From JADLGJ01 sp031423615 (GTDB taxonomy: Bacteria; Omnitrophota; Gorgyraeia; Zapsychrales; JANLHA01), in the NCBI GenBank assembly GCA_031423615.1, contig JANPFV010000072.1:1-13089 (forward strand): a stretch of 13,089 bases of DNA. Direction: 5' to 3'. This document shows positions 6,632 through 13,089 of the stretch, piece by piece (within the stretch, counting starts at the first letter, position 1; every line of letters starts with the position of its first letter). The translations under genes were made by a program, and so were the position numbers. The notes under the pieces were generated by a model, which made no database searches, was not told the DNA's origin, and saw only the letters and a list, made by a program, of their open reading frames with translations.

Positions 6632-8194
6632 CTAAACGGTAGGCAATGTCACGATGAATTCAGCGCCGCGTTGAGGCTTATCAGCAACAGTGATGGTGCC
6701 GCCATGGACCTTGGCCAGGGCCAAGGCGATGCTTAACCCCATCCCATTCCCGCCGCCCTCGCCGGAATAAAAAAGATCGAAAATCTTTTCTGCGTCCTTG
6801 GGCGCAATACTTCTGCCATAATCGATGATCCTGACGATGACCTTCCCCTCTTGAGCGCTGACTACAATATCAATGGTCCCTCCCGAAGGAGAATATTTAA
6901 TGGCATTTTGGATAAGGTTAAAAAACAACCGTTTTAAATGTACGGGATCGCCGCTGACCGTGATATTGGCTCCGGGCGGCATTTTACAATTGATTACAAG
7001 ATTTTTTTCCGACGCCAAGATAAGGCCTTGTTCCCGGATTTCCCGCAGGTAGGTGACCAGATCAATGGCCTCAAATTTGAAATTCCCGGGATGGTGCTCC
7101 ATTCTCGTGAAGTACAATAAATCTTCGATGATCTTAAGCATGGTTTGGATTTCTTCGAGATTCGTCTTGAGTGTTTCCTGGTATTCTTGAGGTGTCCGCG
7201 TTGACATGAGAGCCAGTTCCGTTTCACCGCGTAAAATGGTCAAAGGTGTTTTGAGTTCATGGGCTATATGCGAACTGAATGTGCGGATATGGTGAAAAGA
7301 CTTTTCCAGGCGGGCGATCATACCATTAAACGACTCAATGACCGGATCCATTTCCTCATAAAAATCTTCGGATTCAACACGCTTGCTCAAGTCTTCCTGG
7401 GTAATGTTTTGGGCCAGAACCGCGATCTTTTCCATGGGACGTAAAATCCTCTTGGCCATCAACCCTCCCATAAAAAATGTCAAAAACAGAATGACCGGAA
7501 TACTTAAAAGAACCTTGTTCATCCAATCTCCGACTAACTGAATAGTGGGATCCTGCCAAATTCCAACTTGTAAAAGATAGGTTTGGTCCTCTGGCCCTTT
7601 GAAAGAAGAATTGATCATCCGGATCGTGCGGCCATTAAAATTTATATTGTAAAGATCATCGCGAGAGGAAGGCGGCAAACGGACATTCTTCTTTAAAAGG
7701 GCCAGCATATCTTGGCTCATATTGGATGAAGTCTGCAAAGACTGACCAGCTAACGTCGTAAAATTAACATACACCTTGGTCAAATCTTGTTGTTCGATTT
7801 TTCTCTGCCAGCGACGGTCAAAATCCGTCGTCCACCATCTCTGCCGGGGCTTGGCACCCTGGGCAATCGTAGTTTTTAAAGCGTACTCAAAACTCCCGGC
7901 CTCATTTTTCTTGGCCGTGATATAAAGATGAATGTTGTCGGTGATTTCTTGGGTTTGAAATTTTAAATCATGATCCAATTCCGTATAAACCGTGGTCGAA
8001 AGGATCCAATAAATGACACCGCTGAAGACCAAAAGGATCGCGGCCAGAATCACGGTAAAAATCGCGCTCATTTCGAAACGGATAGAGCGAAGCGTAGGAG
8101 GAGAAAAGGCGGGCTTCGGAGAATCAGGAGAATTATTCTTTGATAATGTAACCTGTTCCCCGGATGGTATGGATGAGTTTGCTTTTAAATCCAT
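6632..8194 (-). CDS. HAMP-domain sensor histidine kinase (CusS-like layout)
   Basis: A transmembrane sensor kinase of 520 residues from the ATG at 8194. Two membrane helices (about 43-66 and 226-248) enclose a periplasmic sensor region of about 160 residues. HAMP (about 247-300) follows, then HisKA with phospho-acceptor His312 in SSHIAHELKTPLTILRG and HATPase_c with an N box (NLIQNAIKYS, Asn430) and a glycine-rich G2 region (GGGNGMGLSIALALAKVHGG). The G1 box is unusual, DYGRSIAP in place of the common DxGxGIP. The gene begins inside the 3' end of its response-regulator gene: a TTG at 8200 and the ATG at 8194 both overlap it by more than 60 bp, and the only later ATG (8071) would cut the basic segment before the first helix and has no ribosome binding site. 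Paired with the OmpR-type regulator upstream; the stimulus is unknown. Confidence 0.9.
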   Translation of the reverse strand: MDLKANSSIPSGEQVTLSKNNSPDSPKPAFSPPTLRSIRFEMSAIFTVILAAILLVFSGVIYWILSTTVYTELDHDLKFQTQEITDNIHLYITAKKNEAGSFEYALKTTIAQGAKPRQRWWTTDFDRRWQRKIEQQDLTKVYVNFTTLAGQSLQTSSNMSQDMLALLKKNVRLPPSSRDDLYNINFNGRTIRMINSSFKGPEDQTYLLQVGIWQDPTIQLVGDWMNKVLLSIPVILFLTFFMGGLMAKRILRPMEKIAVLAQNITQEDLSKRVESEDFYEEMDPVIESFNGMIARLEKSFHHIRTFSSHIAHELKTPLTILRGETELALMSTRTPQEYQETLKTNLEEIQTMLKIIEDLLYFTRMEHHPGNFKFEAIDLVTYLREIREQGLILASEKNLVINCKMPPGANITVSGDPVHLKRLFFNLIQNAIKYSPSGGTIDIVVSAQEGKVIVRIIDYGRSIAPKDAEKIFDLFYSGEGGGNGMGLSIALALAKVHGGTITVADKPQRGAEFIVTLPTV

Positions 8195-8801
8195 CGTCAA
8201 TTTTCTTTCTTAAATATCTTATATGGACGTCGATAATATTTGAAAAACTGTTGAATTCTTCATTCCAGACATGTTCCGAAATCATCGTGCGCGTAACGAC
8301 CTGATTGGCGTGGAGCATCATGTATTCCAAAAGGCTGTATTCGCGGGAGGTCAATGGTATGGTTTTGCCATTACGTAAAACTTGATGATTTAACATATTA
8401 ACTTCCAGATCGCCGATTTTCATCACATCGGTTTTTTCTTTGCGCTCACGCCGTAAAAGAGCGCGGATCCGGGCCAATAATTCGACAAAAGAGAATGGCT
8501 TGCTTAAATAATCATCCGCCCCCGAATTGAGGCCGGCGACGCGGTCTTCGACAGCATTGCGGGCTGTTAAAATAAGGATTGGGACCGGATTTTTCGCCGC
8601 GCGAATCTGTTTACAAACATTGATTCCGCTGATTTTGGGAATTCCCAAATCCAGAATAACAAGATCATAAGTATTCACATCCGCTAAATAAAGGGCCTCT
8701 TCACCGTCAGGCGCGACATCAATCGCAAATTTGTGCTCTTTCAAACCTCTTTTCAAAAAACTGGCAATCTTTTCTTCGTCTTCAACTAAAAGGATACGCA
8801 T
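8133..8801 (-). CDS. OmpR/PhoB-family response regulator
   Basis: A 222-residue two-domain regulator. The receiver (1-115) has acidic residues Glu7/Asp8, phosphorylation site Asp51 in LVILDLGIP, Thr79 in LILTA and Lys101 in SKPF. The winged-helix DNA-binding domain (about 127-220) has the typical LTSREYSLLEYMMLH start, the recognition-helix region SNIIDVHIRYLRKKID and the wing IRGTGYII. The nearest relatives by eye are the CusR/QseB/PmrA group. OmpR-type regulators bind direct repeats with 10-11 bp period, so it is the natural candidate for the three TTAAY-triplet promoters in this window (inference). No such site precedes its own gene; a weak TTGTTC-17-TTTATT (8880-8852) is the best promoter there. 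AGGAG lies 14 bases before the ATG, further than usual. Confidence 0.94.
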   Translation of the reverse strand: MRILLVEDEEKIASFLKRGLKEHKFAIDVAPDGEEALYLADVNTYDLVILDLGIPKISGINVCKQIRAAKNPVPILILTARNAVEDRVAGLNSGADDYLSKPFSFVELLARIRALLRRERKEKTDVMKIGDLEVNMLNHQVLRNGKTIPLTSREYSLLEYMMLHANQVVTRTMISEHVWNEEFNSFSNIIDVHIRYLRKKIDDGFKSKLIHTIRGTGYIIKE

Positions 8802-8902
8802 ATTGTTCGGCGTTACTCCTCTCCGGGTAATGATCGCAGGACATTCAGATGAATAAATTGATTCTCATCGATCGGAACAAACATCTATCGACTTATTTTA
8901 AT

Positions 8903-9259
8903 TTAAAGTAAAGGGGCCAGCTTATCCAGCAAAACGTATGGTCCCTGAGACTTGTCATAATAATCCCGCGCCCCGGGACACATTTCTTTTTGTTGTTCAA
9001 TGGGATAAACACTGGCGATAATGATATCCAGGTTCTTGGAATATTGTCGCATAACATCATACAAAATGACCCCGTCCACTGCGGGTAAATTGATATCTAA
9101 GAGCATCAGTTGGATATCATGGTCACCAAGGATGGAAGTCGCGGTCACCGCATTTTCTGCTTCAAAAACATGGCCCAGAGGAACACCAAGAGACTTAAGG
9201 ATCTTGTGGTATATCTCTCTTATTCTTTTTTCGTCTTCAACAATTAAGATTTTTTTCAT
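8903..9259 (-). CDS. Stand-alone receiver (CheY-like) response regulator
   Basis: A 118-residue single receiver domain with no output domain. Receiver residues are present: Glu8, Asp9 and Glu10 in LIVEDEKR, phosphorylation site Asp55 in LMLLDINLPAVDG, Ser83 in IIASVYP and Lys103 in YYDKSQ. It could relay phosphoryl groups or act by protein contact. It lies between two kinase-regulator modules but has its own promoter with the three TTAAY half-sites (9287-9330), so it is likely switched on by an OmpR-type regulator. The start is supported by GAGGGAG eight bases before the ATG; the leader is about 20 nt. No adjacent kinase is clearly its dedicated partner. Confidence 0.88.
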   Translation of the reverse strand: MKKILIVEDEKRIREIYHKILKSLGVPLGHVFEAENAVTATSILGDHDIQLMLLDINLPAVDGVILYDVMRQYSKNLDIIIASVYPIEQQKEMCPGARDYYDKSQGPYVLLDKLAPLL

Positions 9260-9286
9260 AAGTGCTTCTCCCTCATTTGTCTAAGT

Positions 9287-9330
9287 ACTTTACGAAAGGT
9301 CATATTAAGAGAAGATTAAAAACAAATTAA
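9287..9330 (-). promoter_or_regulatory. OmpR/PhoB-type activator site (3 x TTAAT, 11-bp period) plus -10, for the lone receiver gene
   Basis: Minus-strand TTAAT at 9330-9326, 9319-9315 and 9308-9304, exactly 11 bp apart, then 11 bp, then TAAAGT (9292-9287). All three half-sites are preceded by a pyrimidine (YTTAAT). The site begins only 10 bp after the stop codon of the upstream receiver gene, so a separate regulated promoter has been fitted into an 80-bp gap. Confidence 0.78.
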
Positions 9331-9339
9331 ACCATCCTT

Positions 9340-9759
9340 CTAAGCCGGGCAATAGAACACCCGCTTAATCCAGAATTCCTTAATCATGTGGGCAAAATGG
9401 AGAAAACCTTCATATTCAGAGGGTTTCCCGACGTATACATTGGCGTTTAAATTATAGCATTCACCAATGTCCTTTAAAGAACTAGAATTGGATAAAATCA
9501 AAACCGGAATCGTTTTTAATTGAGGGTTTCCTTTAATATCGGCAAGCACTTCCCGTCCATCTTTTTTGGGAAGATTGAGATCGAGAATAATCAAGGATGG
9601 CCGGAACGCACCTTGATATTCATCTTCCCGGTTTAAAAAACGCATCGCCTCCATTCCATCCTTGACGATGTCCAAATCATTCTTTATATCGACTTCTGCG
9701 AAGGCCTCTTTTATTAAAGTCTGCTCACCCAAGTTGTCTTCCACCAGCAAAATTCTCAT
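9340..9759 (-). CDS. Rcp1-like single-domain response regulator
   Basis: A 139-residue receiver of the Rcp1 type, which typically works with phytochrome-like or PAS-type kinases. Features are acidic residues in LLVEDNLGEQ, phosphorylation site Asp60 in LIILDLNLPKKDG, Ser90 in VLILSNSS and Lys112 in YVGKPSEYEGF. The loop NREDEYQGAFRPS is the long insert usual in this subfamily. Its ATG lies inside the end of the upstream kinase gene (35-bp overlap), and AAGGAG lies 12 bases upstream inside that gene, so translation is probably coupled. The kinase at 9725-12037 is the expected phosphodonor. There is no DNA-binding domain, so output must be through protein contacts. Confidence 0.92.
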   Translation of the reverse strand: MRILLVEDNLGEQTLIKEAFAEVDIKNDLDIVKDGMEAMRFLNREDEYQGAFRPSLIILDLNLPKKDGREVLADIKGNPQLKTIPVLILSNSSSLKDIGECYNLNANVYVGKPSEYEGFLHFAHMIKEFWIKRVFYCPA

Positions 9760-12037
9760 TTGTGCTCATTACTCCTTGCTCGGCGTTAATAATAAAATGA
9801 AAAGTGGATCCCTTACCAAGTTCAGAGTCCACCCAAATCTTTCCCCCCTGATGCTCCACAATTTTCTTACAAATGGCGAGGCCAATTCCTGTCCCGGCGA
9901 CATCCGACTTAGCCTGAAGCCTTTCAAACATGCCAAAAATTCGGTCTTTAAATTGCGGATCGATCCCAATTCCGTTATCACTGACGGAAAATACCCAGGA
10001 CTTCCCGTCGAAAGAACGGGAACAAACAATTTCGATCACCGGATCTTCCTTACGATATTTTATGGCGTTAGAGACGAGATTCTGAAAAAGCTGCACCATT
10101 TCAACATGTCTCGCCTTAATATCCGGCAACCGGCCATACAACACCCTGGCCCGGGATTCTTCAATCGCTAATTTAAGATTCATTTGAACTTCCTCAAGCA
10201 CATCGGTCAAGGACACTAAGTCCTGGGCCCGGGCTTTTCCGATACTGCTGTACTCGAGCAACTCTTTTATCAAAGCCCGCGCCTGGTTGGATCCCTGCTG
10301 GATAAACCCAAGATATTCCTTCTCCTTTTCATCCAGTTTATTTTGACAGCGCCGGATAAAAAGACCCACAAAGGAATTGATAAGATGCAAAGGCTCTTGA
10401 AGATCATGGGAAGCGATATGGGCAAATTGTTCTAATTCGTTATTAGAGCGAATAAGTTCCTTTTCCGTTTTCTTGCGTTCGGTAATGTCGCGGGCGATTT
10501 TTGAGGCGCCGATAATCTCACCTGCTTCATTTCTTAAGGGTGAAACCGTTAAAGAAATATCAACAAAACTACCGTCCTTTCGCCGGCGGACAGTTTCATA
10601 TGAATTGATTTTTTCGCCTTGCTGGATTCGCCGCAAAATTTCCCGCTCTTCATCCCGGCGGTCGCTTGGTATCAGAGTAAGAATGGATTTACCGATCATT
10701 TCCTGAGGGGTATAGCCAAAAATCGATTCCGCGGCCTTGTTCCAGCTGGTAATGGTCCCATGAATGTCCTTACTGATAATAGCATCCTGAGAAGATTCAA
10801 TGATCGCGGCCAGGTGTCGCAGCGACGCTTCTTTTTCTCTTAAAGATTCCTCCGCTTGCTTTTGCTTGGTCACATCCCGCGTAAAACACCGGGTGTGAAC
10901 AAACTTTCCGTTCTTCCAGAGAACATTGGAATTGATTTGCACATGCTTGACCGATCCATCTTTACAGCGCAACTTGGCCTCATAGTTTTCAATAACTCTC
11001 CCTTCCTTTAAATGATCCAGAATGTTCTTGATAACATCTTGCTCAACGTAAAAATCCGTGATCTTATGCCCCACATATTCTTCCGAAGCATACCCCAACA
11101 TCCCCATTTCATAACGATTCGCTTTTAAAATAATCCCGTCCTCATTGACCCAATGCAGTCCCATAGCGGCATTATTAAAGAAATCGTCCAGATTTTTCAT
11201 GGTTGCATTGGCCTTTTCTTCATACCGACTGGCGGATCGTGTGCTATACCAAATCAAAATACAGAAAAAAAGAATGTTACTGACAACAAAAAAAGCGGTC
11301 GCACCCACCGCATCCACCCAATTTCTCTTTTCAATAAAAACATTCCCCCAACCCAGAAGCGAAAGACCCACGATCGCCCACGACAATAATAAGCGAGCCA
11401 GCTTTCCAGATAGGGAATCCTTATTCAAATGTTCGGTCAATCCTTGGTGGGCGCGGCTGGCAAATATTCCGATGCTTAAAATAATAAAGGAAAAAGCGGC
11501 AGGAAGAGACATGGGGAAAAAAGGGCCGATCAGGTACAAAGACATAGCGCTGTAAATATATCCCAGCAAGGCGACCCAGCCGATCATCAGGACAAGAAAA
11601 TTAAAAACCTGGGCCATTCTAATTCTGCGGGGATTATGGATCGATAACAAAGCCGCACCCATGAACATGAACCCTAAAGCGGTGTTGGGCGCCATACGGC
11701 TGCCATTTAATTGACCAGAAAATAAGAGATGATCAAAACTCCCATGGGTGCCCAGAACGCAATCCGAGATTTTGATTGCCCCGACGATGAAAACAAAAGC
11801 CGCGCAGACTTTTCTTAATATGGAAAAAACTTCGTTTTTCCCATCCAACCATAAAGAGAGGCTGGAGAAGAAAAACAGGACCGCCGTCATGGGGTTCATG
11901 GGGACCAGCAAGCCCCACGATTTGATCCAAGGCATCAATCCAAATTGCCAACCTATGAAAACCAACACAACTTCTATAAAAACAATTAAACAGGCAAGAT
12001 TTTTTATTGCGGAAAAAGATAATTGAGGGAATTTCAT
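9725..12037 (-). CDS. Membrane PAS-PAS sensor histidine kinase
   Basis: A 770-residue sensor kinase. Residues 1-265 contain about eight hydrophobic segments, a MASE-like integral membrane sensor of no type I can name. Two PAS/PAC units follow (about 280-392, ending TRDVTKQKQAEESLREKE, and about 405-522, ending IARDITERKK). HisKA has His544 in FAHIASHDLQEPLHLINS, the version common in phytochrome-like kinases. HATPase_c has an N box (Asn653 and Asn657), G1 DNGIGI (687-692) and G2 GTGIGL (715-720), all intact. The C terminus extends about 18 residues past the usual end (GVMSTNENFAGGRQLG) and overlaps the start of the Rcp1-like receiver gene. The ATG is preceded by AAGG at five bases. A TATAAT promoter lies upstream at 12092-12119. 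The signal is unknown; PAS domains could bind a ligand, haem or flavin. Confidence 0.92.
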   Translation of the reverse strand: MKFPQLSFSAIKNLACLIVFIEVVLVFIGWQFGLMPWIKSWGLLVPMNPMTAVLFFFSSLSLWLDGKNEVFSILRKVCAAFVFIVGAIKISDCVLGTHGSFDHLLFSGQLNGSRMAPNTALGFMFMGAALLSIHNPRRIRMAQVFNFLVLMIGWVALLGYIYSAMSLYLIGPFFPMSLPAAFSFIILSIGIFASRAHQGLTEHLNKDSLSGKLARLLLSWAIVGLSLLGWGNVFIEKRNWVDAVGATAFFVVSNILFFCILIWYSTRSASRYEEKANATMKNLDDFFNNAAMGLHWVNEDGIILKANRYEMGMLGYASEEYVGHKITDFYVEQDVIKNILDHLKEGRVIENYEAKLRCKDGSVKHVQINSNVLWKNGKFVHTRCFTRDVTKQKQAEESLREKEASLRHLAAIIESSQDAIISKDIHGTITSWNKAAESIFGYTPQEMIGKSILTLIPSDRRDEEREILRRIQQGEKINSYETVRRRKDGSFVDISLTVSPLRNEAGEIIGASKIARDITERKKTEKELIRSNNELEQFAHIASHDLQEPLHLINSFVGLFIRRCQNKLDEKEKEYLGFIQQGSNQARALIKELLEYSSIGKARAQDLVSLTDVLEEVQMNLKLAIEESRARVLYGRLPDIKARHVEMVQLFQNLVSNAIKYRKEDPVIEIVCSRSFDGKSWVFSVSDNGIGIDPQFKDRIFGMFERLQAKSDVAGTGIGLAICKKIVEHQGGKIWVDSELGKGSTFHFIINAEQGVMSTNENFAGGRQLG

Positions 12038-12091
12038 CTGGACCTTCTGAATTTAAGCAAAATCACAATTCCTTAATGTCACTGATGATGA

Positions 12092-12119
12092 ATTATACAT
12101 GAATAAAAAAACCTTCAAA
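12092..12119 (-). promoter_or_regulatory. Sigma70-type promoter of the PAS kinase-receiver operon
   Basis: On the minus strand, TTTGAA (12119-12114), a 16-bp spacer and a perfect TATAAT (12097-12092). The predicted start near 12085 gives a leader of about 48 nt to the kinase ATG at 12037. The -35 match is weak. There is no TTAAY triplet here, in contrast to the other three regulated promoters. Confidence 0.55.
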
Positions 12120-12150
12120 GAAACAAATGCTGAGCTGAATTGAAAAACAA

Positions 12151-12936
12151 TCAAGCCTTCTGAACAGAATTGAGATGTTGACGAGTATAAGACAGTATCT
12201 TATCCGCCGCGACAGGCATGTTCTGTGTTAACCACAGTAAAAGAGTCTGGGCGGGGGGCATTTGGGTCGATACACGTTTGTCAGTTACAGCCATGGTCTT
12301 AAGCATATTCGACAAAGAAGAACCTAAAATTTTTTCGATACCCTCATTCAAAGCCCTCTCAAATTTGCCGTAATCGGGAGTAGGGATAAAATGGGAATGG
12401 GTTTTACACACCTCCGGCAGGGGGCCACGATTGATATCTTTATCCAATCCATCCATGGTGTAAGAACAAAAAAGCGAAAACGAGCGGGTCTTCATAAGAT
12501 CATTCCATAAACCTTCAAGCTGTATGGCGGCGGGAAGATTACCTTTTTTCCATAAAAGATCGACAACCTCACCATACACGCGAACTTTAGAATACGGACC
12601 TTGGGTACTTCTTTCAATCACCGGATCGAGGGTGCGCTTAAAAACATCTTTCTCAATATTATTATTGATCAGCAATTGAGCGAGAATTTCTTCTGCATCC
12701 ATCACGATCAACTGCTTTTCCGCAATAGCACGGGTAAAATCAATGTGATTCTTACCTAAATTCTCGGCAAAGGAATTCCAATGAGATTTTGTGGCAATGA
12801 TGATAACGGATTGCTTTGCTCTTAAACCTTCCCTTATAAAAACCGTAATGGCATCGATCAAAAATATTTCATTTTGATAAACTTGGGCAATATGATGGCC
12901 CTCATGGGCCTCGGTAAGCAAGGGTTTCCATTCCAT
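12151..12936 (-). CDS. MEDS-domain (DcmR-type sensory) protein
   Basis: A 261-residue cytoplasmic protein from the ATG at 12936 (a TTG at 12942 in the same frame is the other option). Residues from about 12 to 165 match the MEDS domain (sensor domain of DcmR), a RecA/KaiC-like fold: HIAQVYQNEIFLIDAITVF, then GLRAKQSVIIIATKSHW, LIVMDAEEILAQLL, KVRVYGEVVDLLWKKGN and SLFCSYTMDGL. DcmR itself is a regulator of dichloromethane dehalogenase with a DNA-binding domain; none is seen here. The C-terminal part (about 175-261) is predicted helical and not recognised. MEDS genes are often next to two-component genes, and here the protein lies just upstream of the PAS kinase-receiver pair on the same strand with a 113-bp gap, so it may act in that signalling path (inference). 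Ribosome binding site is weak. Confidence 0.82.
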   Translation of the reverse strand: MEWKPLLTEAHEGHHIAQVYQNEIFLIDAITVFIREGLRAKQSVIIIATKSHWNSFAENLGKNHIDFTRAIAEKQLIVMDAEEILAQLLINNNIEKDVFKRTLDPVIERSTQGPYSKVRVYGEVVDLLWKKGNLPAAIQLEGLWNDLMKTRSFSLFCSYTMDGLDKDINRGPLPEVCKTHSHFIPTPDYGKFERALNEGIEKILGSSLSNMLKTMAVTDKRVSTQMPPAQTLLLWLTQNMPVAADKILSYTRQHLNSVQKA

Positions 12937-12992
12937 AATCAATATACTACTCGACTTTAGACATTTTTTCTGAATAAAAGGTTAAAAAAGAA

Positions 12993-13041
12993 GCCCTCAC
13001 GTGGATAATAAGATCTGCGAGGATCAAAAACCACGGAGGGC
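12993..13041 (+). other. Stem-loop covering the ribosome binding site of the right-edge frame
   Basis: GCCCTCACGTGG (12993-13004) is complementary to CCACGGAGGGC (13031-13041), giving an 11-bp stem with one bulged A and a 26-base loop. The right arm contains the ribosome binding site GGAGG (13035-13039) of the frame starting at 13045. It may be a translation-control hairpin or sequence near the end of a mobile element. Confidence 0.5.
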
Positions 13042-13044
13042 CAG

Positions 13045-13089
13045 ATGAATCTACAACTTTCATGCAGCATTATAAAGATATTAACGAAA
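13045..13089 (+). CDS. Start of an unidentified gene cut by the window edge
   Basis: An ATG at 13045 with GGAGG five bases upstream opens a frame that stays open to the end of the window (15 codons, MNLQLSCSIIKILTK). It is too short to assign to a family. The orientation is opposite to the neighbouring genes. The stem-loop over its ribosome binding site recalls the self-limiting leaders of some transposase genes, so a mobile element is one possibility, but nothing in the 15 residues confirms it. Confidence 0.4.
   Translation, partial: MNLQLSCSIIKILTK

Noticed and set aside
8898..8906. TTAA pair upstream of the OmpR-type regulator as an autoregulation site
   Set aside because: Spacing is 5 bp, and one copy is part of the stop region of the neighbouring receiver gene.
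9662..10171. 169-codon plus-strand frame opposite the kinase-receiver junction
   Set aside because: It overlaps antisense two well-supported genes (kinase HATPase domain and receiver start) and its translation looks like reverse-complement bias.
12053..12076. Two TTAA elements upstream of the PAS kinase gene as a fourth triplet box
   Set aside because: They are 20 bp apart with no third repeat and lie downstream of the likely -10, so the 11-bp pattern is not met.
12134..12156. Imperfect hairpin at the end of the MEDS gene as a terminator
   Set aside because: The nine-base stem has a mismatch and a G-T pair and is not followed by a T run on the minus strand.
12943..12948. TATATT just before the MEDS gene as its -10
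   Set aside because: It lies within about ten bases of the start codon and lacks a -35 at the right distance; it would need a leaderless transcript.
1..13089. CRISPR arrays, tRNA or rRNA genes
   Set aside because: No spaced repeat array, cloverleaf-like sequence or rRNA-like conserved stretch was seen.

Overview
The window reads as chromosomal DNA of a Gram-negative-type bacterium of moderate GC. The evidence is a Sec signal peptide on a small exported protein, envelope-type sensor kinases, strong AAAGGAG or AGGAGG ribosome binding sites and tightly overlapping operons. The lineage cannot be fixed from sequence alone. The mix of small DUF3309/DUF1328 membrane peptides, a MEDS protein and Rcp1-like receivers fits environmental bacteria, possibly a candidate phylum, but this is a weak guess. 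Nearly every gene lies on the minus strand; the exceptions are an AP endonuclease gene and the partial elements at the two edges.

Layout. Positions 1-401 hold a decayed IS3-family element: OrfA with a one-base frameshift at its programmed-frameshift tract, then a stump of OrfB. Positions 388-4543 (minus) form the compact operon MoxR AAA+ ATPase > DUF58 protein > TgpA-like membrane transglutaminase, with 1-bp and 4-bp overlaps. Positions 4637-5109 (minus) encode two tiny membrane proteins: a DUF3309-type protein with an added amphipathic tail, and a 55-residue DUF1328/YtjA protein. Position 5322 onward (plus) is an ExoIII/APE1-type endonuclease gene with a good sigma70 promoter. Positions 6151-6513 (minus) encode a small exported protein of unknown function. 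Positions 6632-8801 (minus) are an OmpR-type response regulator and a HAMP histidine kinase. Positions 8903-9259 (minus) are a lone receiver domain. Positions 9340-12037 (minus) are a large membrane-PAS-PAS histidine kinase followed by an overlapping Rcp1-like receiver. Positions 12151-12936 (minus) are a MEDS-domain protein without a visible DNA-binding domain. A new partial reading frame enters at 13045 behind a hairpin that covers its ribosome binding site.

Main discovery. Three intergenic regions carry the same unusual promoter: three TTAAY half-sites at an exact 11-bp period, then exactly 11 bp, then a TANNNT -10 element (5179-5222, 6558-6601, 9287-9330, all minus). They sit in front of the DUF3309/DUF1328 pair, the small exported protein and the lone receiver. 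This is the geometry expected for an OmpR/PhoB-family activator, and the half-sites resemble the PmrA box (YTTAAK at 11-bp period). The only OmpR-type regulator in the window lies between two of the sites. The inference is a local regulon in which the 6632-8801 two-component system controls envelope-associated small proteins and an extra receiver domain, possibly linking to the neighbouring PAS-kinase/MEDS module.
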